Positions 61,329-64,000 of a DNA stretch of 64,000 bases are shown here, one piece after another. Below the pieces are notes generated by a model. It made no database searches and was not told the origin of the DNA. It was given only the letters and a program-made list of their open reading frames with translations. This DNA is from JBFXAM01 sp050184295 (GTDB taxonomy: Bacteria > Planctomycetota > Phycisphaerae > UBA1845 > Fen-1342), in assembly GCA_050184295.1 (NCBI GenBank), contig JBFXAM010000004.1, forward strand, positions 25,120-89,119, read 5' to 3'. Numbering within the stretch: position 1 is the stretch's first letter; every line of letters begins with the position of its first letter. A program made the translations under genes and the position numbers.

Positions 61329-64000
61329 GTGCCGGATACGACCTTTCGTCGCCGCTATCGCAAACCGACCGACGTAGTCGCCGAGCAGATCGACAACTTT
61401 CGGCGGCGATTGACCGCTGCGCTGGAGCGCCAGCGCCGCCTGGCCGAGTCACATCCGGGGTTTCTTCGCCTGCTGGGCGAGCTTAGCGAAGACGCCGACG
61501 GATATTTCATCGAGCATGAGCCCGCGGACGCGGTCGCGACCGCGGACCCGTTCGACCCCGCCTCACCCGCCGTTGCCGCGGCGGACCTGGATCGAATGTT
61601 CGCGCACGCGTGGGCAGCGCTGAGTGCCGCGCACGGGGCGGGGCCGGAGCCGCTCATTCACGGCGGGTTGTCGCCGCAGGTGATTCTGCGGGCGGCGGAC
61701 GGGCGATACTGCGTGGCGGATTTCGGCGTGGCGCCCGCGTATTGCGCGGCGTTCGGATCGGATCACTATCGGCGGCTGGGGATCGCGACGGGCGGCACAT
61801 CGGCGACGGGGGTTTGGGAGTGTCTGGAAGACCGCGAGCGCGAGCGCGCCGACCGGCTGATGCCCTTCATCGCGATCGACAAGTATGTGCGAAAGGATCT
61901 GGCGGGCTTTGAGCCGACTGGCGACGTGTACGGGCTCGGGCTGGTTGCGTGCGTGCTCGCGGACCGCCGACAGCCGATGCTCGAACCCGGCGATCAGCTC
62001 GACTCCGAGCTGCACACGTACATTGCGGGCATTCCGCCAAAACGGTTCGTGTTTCGCCGCAGCGACCTGAGCGAGGCGTGGGTCCGCAGCGTGACCGCCG
62101 CGATCGACCGCGAACGTACGCGGCGTCCGAGCGCGGCCGAGATCGCGGCGGCGCTGAAGCCGTTGGCGCAACGCCCCGGCGACTACCAGGCGGCGTTTGA
62201 GACGGCGGTGTCGGCGGCGTGGGCGGAGATTCGGGGGCGGCACCGCGACTGGATCGATCCGGCGGCGATCGTCCTGAAGGTCGACCCGCTTGCGTGGAAA
62301 CGCGGCGAGACGGGCGCAACGGTGCAAGCGCGGGTGGCGTGGTCGCTCGCGAACGAGTCGGAGAGCGCCGGCCGCGGCGCGGCAGGCGAGCAGACCTGCG
62401 AGTTCAGGGTTGAGGATCAGTCGCTCGCGGACATCAATCCGCTCCGCGGCGCGTTCGAGAAGTGGCTGCGGCCGATCGTCGCGGCGGCGCAGCAGCGCGC
62501 GCTGGACGAGTTGCCATCGCCGGTGCGGGCGCGGTTCGGTGCATTGCGGGTTGTCGCGCGCGAGGCGCTGCCGGCGGCGACGGTGCGGGTGGCACTCGGC
62601 GGCGAGCCGGAGGTGGAGCCGGCGGAGTCGACGGCGCGCTGGCGGCCGGCGAGCAAGACGTGGGATTGGGACACGACGGGAGGCGCGGCGGCGTTGTCGA
62701 CGACTGCGCTCGGTCGCGCTCAGCGGGCGGCGGAGGCCGCAATATTGCCGCTGCTGCCAAAGGAAGCGGCGGGCTTGTTGCGGCTTTCGGTGGAGTTGGA
62801 TCGGCGCGTGTGGACCTGGGAGCAGTTGCCCGGCGTGCTGGCGCTTTCGGGACGGGTGCGGTTCCAGCGCCTGGACGGACGCCGGCCGACGGAGGCGCAC
62901 CAGCCAGTGGAGTTTACGGCAAGCTCGGCGCCGGACGGGGCGTTGGCGTTGACACCCGTGGTGACGCAAATCGCGGCGCGCGTGGTCGCGGCGGTGGATG
63001 CGACGCGTCCCCCGCCCGTGGTCGAGGCGCCGCCGGCGCCGGCCCCCGCACCGAGCGCGTCCGAGCGTTCGCCGGACGCTGCTGCGCGGGGGGAGCGACT
63101 GGCGCAGGCGGCCGAGAAGAAGCCGGTCCCGGGCGGTGCGGAAAGTTCCGCGGCAGCCGCGGCGGCGGCGGGCGCCAAACCCGAGACAGGAAGCGCGGAC
63201 AAGTCGGCGCGCGAAACAGCGCCGAAGGTCGCGCCGCCGGCGCCACGCCCGGAGAAGGGGAAGGAAGCAGCGGAATCCGCGAAGCCGGCAGCGCGGAGAG
63301 TCGACGTGCCGGCGCCGCCGGGCGCGCGGGCGACCCCCGAGAAACCCGAGCCGCGTCCTGTGCCGGCGCCGCCGGAGCAGCCGGCGGCGGAGCCCGGGCG
63401 GGCCGCGGCGGAACAGGCGCGCGCGGGAGCGGCGTCGAAACGGCGCGCGACTTCGGGATCCGGGACGGGATCGACGACCGACCGTGTCGCCCCGCTGGCG
63501 TCGGTGACACCCGCGTCGACAACGACCGTGCCAGCCGGCGGAACGCGGACGGCGGCGTCGCCGGGCGGTGACGGCGCGACGCGCGCGGCGAAGCGCGTTG
63601 AAGAGACGCCCGTGCCGGGCGGTGCCGTGCGCGAACCGGTCAAGCGTCGCGGCGGGGCGCTCGTGTCGACGCTCGTGGTGCTGGGCGTGGTCGCGGTCGG
63701 AGTGCTGAGCTGGGCCGGCGGGGCGTTTGACGAGTGGTTCGGGTCGCCGCCTCCACCGCCTCCGCCGGTCGCGACCGGCGCATGTTGTTTGGGCGTGAAC
63801 GGCACCGCGCCGTGCAGCGTGTTGACGCGCGCGGAATGCGAAGCACAGAACGGCGTGTATCGCGGCGACGAAGTGGCGTGCACGGCGGAACTGTGGCCGC
63901 CACCGCCGGCCGCAACGGGAGCTTGCTGCGTGGGCCTGAAAGCCACCCGTCCGTGCCTAGTCGTGACGCGCGCGGAATGCGTCGCACTCTGGGGCGTGTA
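61329..64000 (+). CDS. Membrane pseudokinase with Cys-rich repeats, 3' end beyond window
   Basis: An open frame of at least 890 codons from a GTG (GAGG nearby) to the window end. Residues about 60-270 look like a kinase with a degraded active site: FIEHEPADA as hinge, HGGLSPQVILRAADG (111 on) where HRDLKPxN would be, and VADFGVAPAY with D131-F-G retained. The Gly loop and the lysine strand are not visible, so it is probably a pseudokinase. A middle region follows (to about 555), then an Ala/Pro/Glu-rich linker (to about 773). A membrane helix at about 777-796 (ALVSTLVVLGVVAVGVLSWA) leads to PPPPPPP and Cys-rich units beginning TGACCLG and TGACCVG, 47 residues apart, with PC-x3-TRAEC spacing. 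Confidence 0.72.
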   Translation, partial: MPDTTFRRRYRKPTDVVAEQIDNFRRRLTAALERQRRLAESHPGFLRLLGELSEDADGYFIEHEPADAVATADPFDPASPAVAAADLDRMFAHAWAALSAAHGAGPEPLIHGGLSPQVILRAADGRYCVADFGVAPAYCAAFGSDHYRRLGIATGGTSATGVWECLEDRERERADRLMPFIAIDKYVRKDLAGFEPTGDVYGLGLVACVLADRRQPMLEPGDQLDSELHTYIAGIPPKRFVFRRSDLSEAWVRSVTAAIDRERTRRPSAAEIAAALKPLAQRPGDYQAAFETAVSAAWAEIRGRHRDWIDPAAIVLKVDPLAWKRGETGATVQARVAWSLANESESAGRGAAGEQTCEFRVEDQSLADINPLRGAFEKWLRPIVAAAQQRALDELPSPVRARFGALRVVAREALPAATVRVALGGEPEVEPAESTARWRPASKTWDWDTTGGAAALSTTALGRAQRAAEAAILPLLPKEAAGLLRLSVELDRRVWTWEQLPGVLALSGRVRFQRLDGRRPTEAHQPVEFTASSAPDGALALTPVVTQIAARVVAAVDATRPPPVVEAPPAPAPAPSASERSPDAAARGERLAQAAEKKPVPGGAESSAAAAAAAGAKPETGSADKSARETAPKVAPPAPRPEKGKEAAESAKPAARRVDVPAPPGARATPEKPEPRPVPAPPEQPAAEPGRAAAEQARAGAASKRRATSGSGTGSTTDRVAPLASVTPASTTTVPAGGTRTAASPGGDGATRAAKRVEETPVPGGAVREPVKRRGGALVSTLVVLGVVAVGVLSWAGGAFDEWFGSPPPPPPPVATGACCLGVNGTAPCSVLTRAECEAQNGVYRGDEVACTAELWPPPPAATGACCVGLKATRPCLVVTRAECVALWGV
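63774..64000 (+). repeat. 141-bp coding tandem repeat (47-residue Cys-rich unit), 1.6 copies visible
   Basis: Unit 1 (63774-63914) and unit 2 (from 63915, cut by the edge) encode TGACCLGVNGTAPCSVLTRA and the parallel TGACCVGLKATRPCLVVTRA, each followed by EC. Six or more regularly spaced cysteines per unit suggest disulfide-bonded modules outside the cytoplasm. More copies may follow beyond the window. Confidence 0.8.

Overview
The window is a GC-rich bacterial chromosome segment with tightly packed, often overlapping genes. Several features point to Planctomycetota, probably the Phycisphaerae side: paired DUF1800/DUF1501 genes, an exported protein with many dockerin-type calcium repeats, a small membrane protein ending in a CxxCGYDLRG...CPECG ribbon, a 47-residue Cys-rich TGACC repeat, a PEP-CTERM protein, a type II pseudopilin with a C-terminal NFLFCDGS motif, several Ser/Thr-kinase-like proteins, and an EF-G whose C-terminus resembles the spd/mitochondrial type. 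No rRNA, tRNA, CRISPR array, insertion sequence, phage or integrase was recognised.

Layout. 1-1301: start of an ATP synthase operon on the minus strand (atpZ-like, atpI-like, atpB cut by the window edge). 1746-8994: addB-addA, an overlapping double-strand-break repair helicase/nuclease pair, then a DUF72 gene. 10384-13757: four overlapping or abutting minus genes (two lipoproteins, an exported membrane protein, an amidohydrolase). 14193-18557: an exported PstS-like/dockerin protein and a pseudopilin. 18875-21218: homocysteine methyltransferase family gene divergent from dihydroorotase (pyrC). 21294-27842: yacG, a GH65 enzyme, an exported beta-helix/PA14 protein and an exported methyltransferase. 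28171-31384: murJ, a GNAT gene and a DinB-like gene. 31480-33168: ACMSD and 3-hydroxyanthranilate dioxygenase, two consecutive steps of the kynurenine/3-hydroxyanthranilate route. 33713-36597: DUF1800 and DUF1501. 36722-39344: an fRMsr-type GAF protein and EF-G.

39369-45452 is a six-gene minus-strand operon: DUF1844, a membrane-anchored vWA protein with intact MIDAS, ExbB, two ExbD proteins and a large periplasmic TPR protein. I read it as a proton-motive-force-driven envelope machine in which the vWA protein takes the place of TonB or TolA. It is the best candidate here for an undescribed system. 45906-51368 carries lgt (with a coiled-coil insertion), panC, an EF-P-family gene, tag, a GlsB/YeaQ-type gene and an alpha/beta-hydrolase lipoprotein with a Cys nucleophile. 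The hydrolase is translationally coupled to a phosphodiesterase-like lipoprotein (51365-52999). 53126-55531 is a Ser/Thr kinase with TPRs. thiC (56837-58534) sits behind a clear TPP riboswitch. The right edge holds a pseudokinase with a transmembrane segment and Cys-rich repeats that runs out of the window.

Two copies of a roughly 120-bp nested inverted-repeat element lie in intergenic DNA near 33.4 kb and 45.6 kb. Most functional calls rest on recognisable motifs read by eye. No database search was run.
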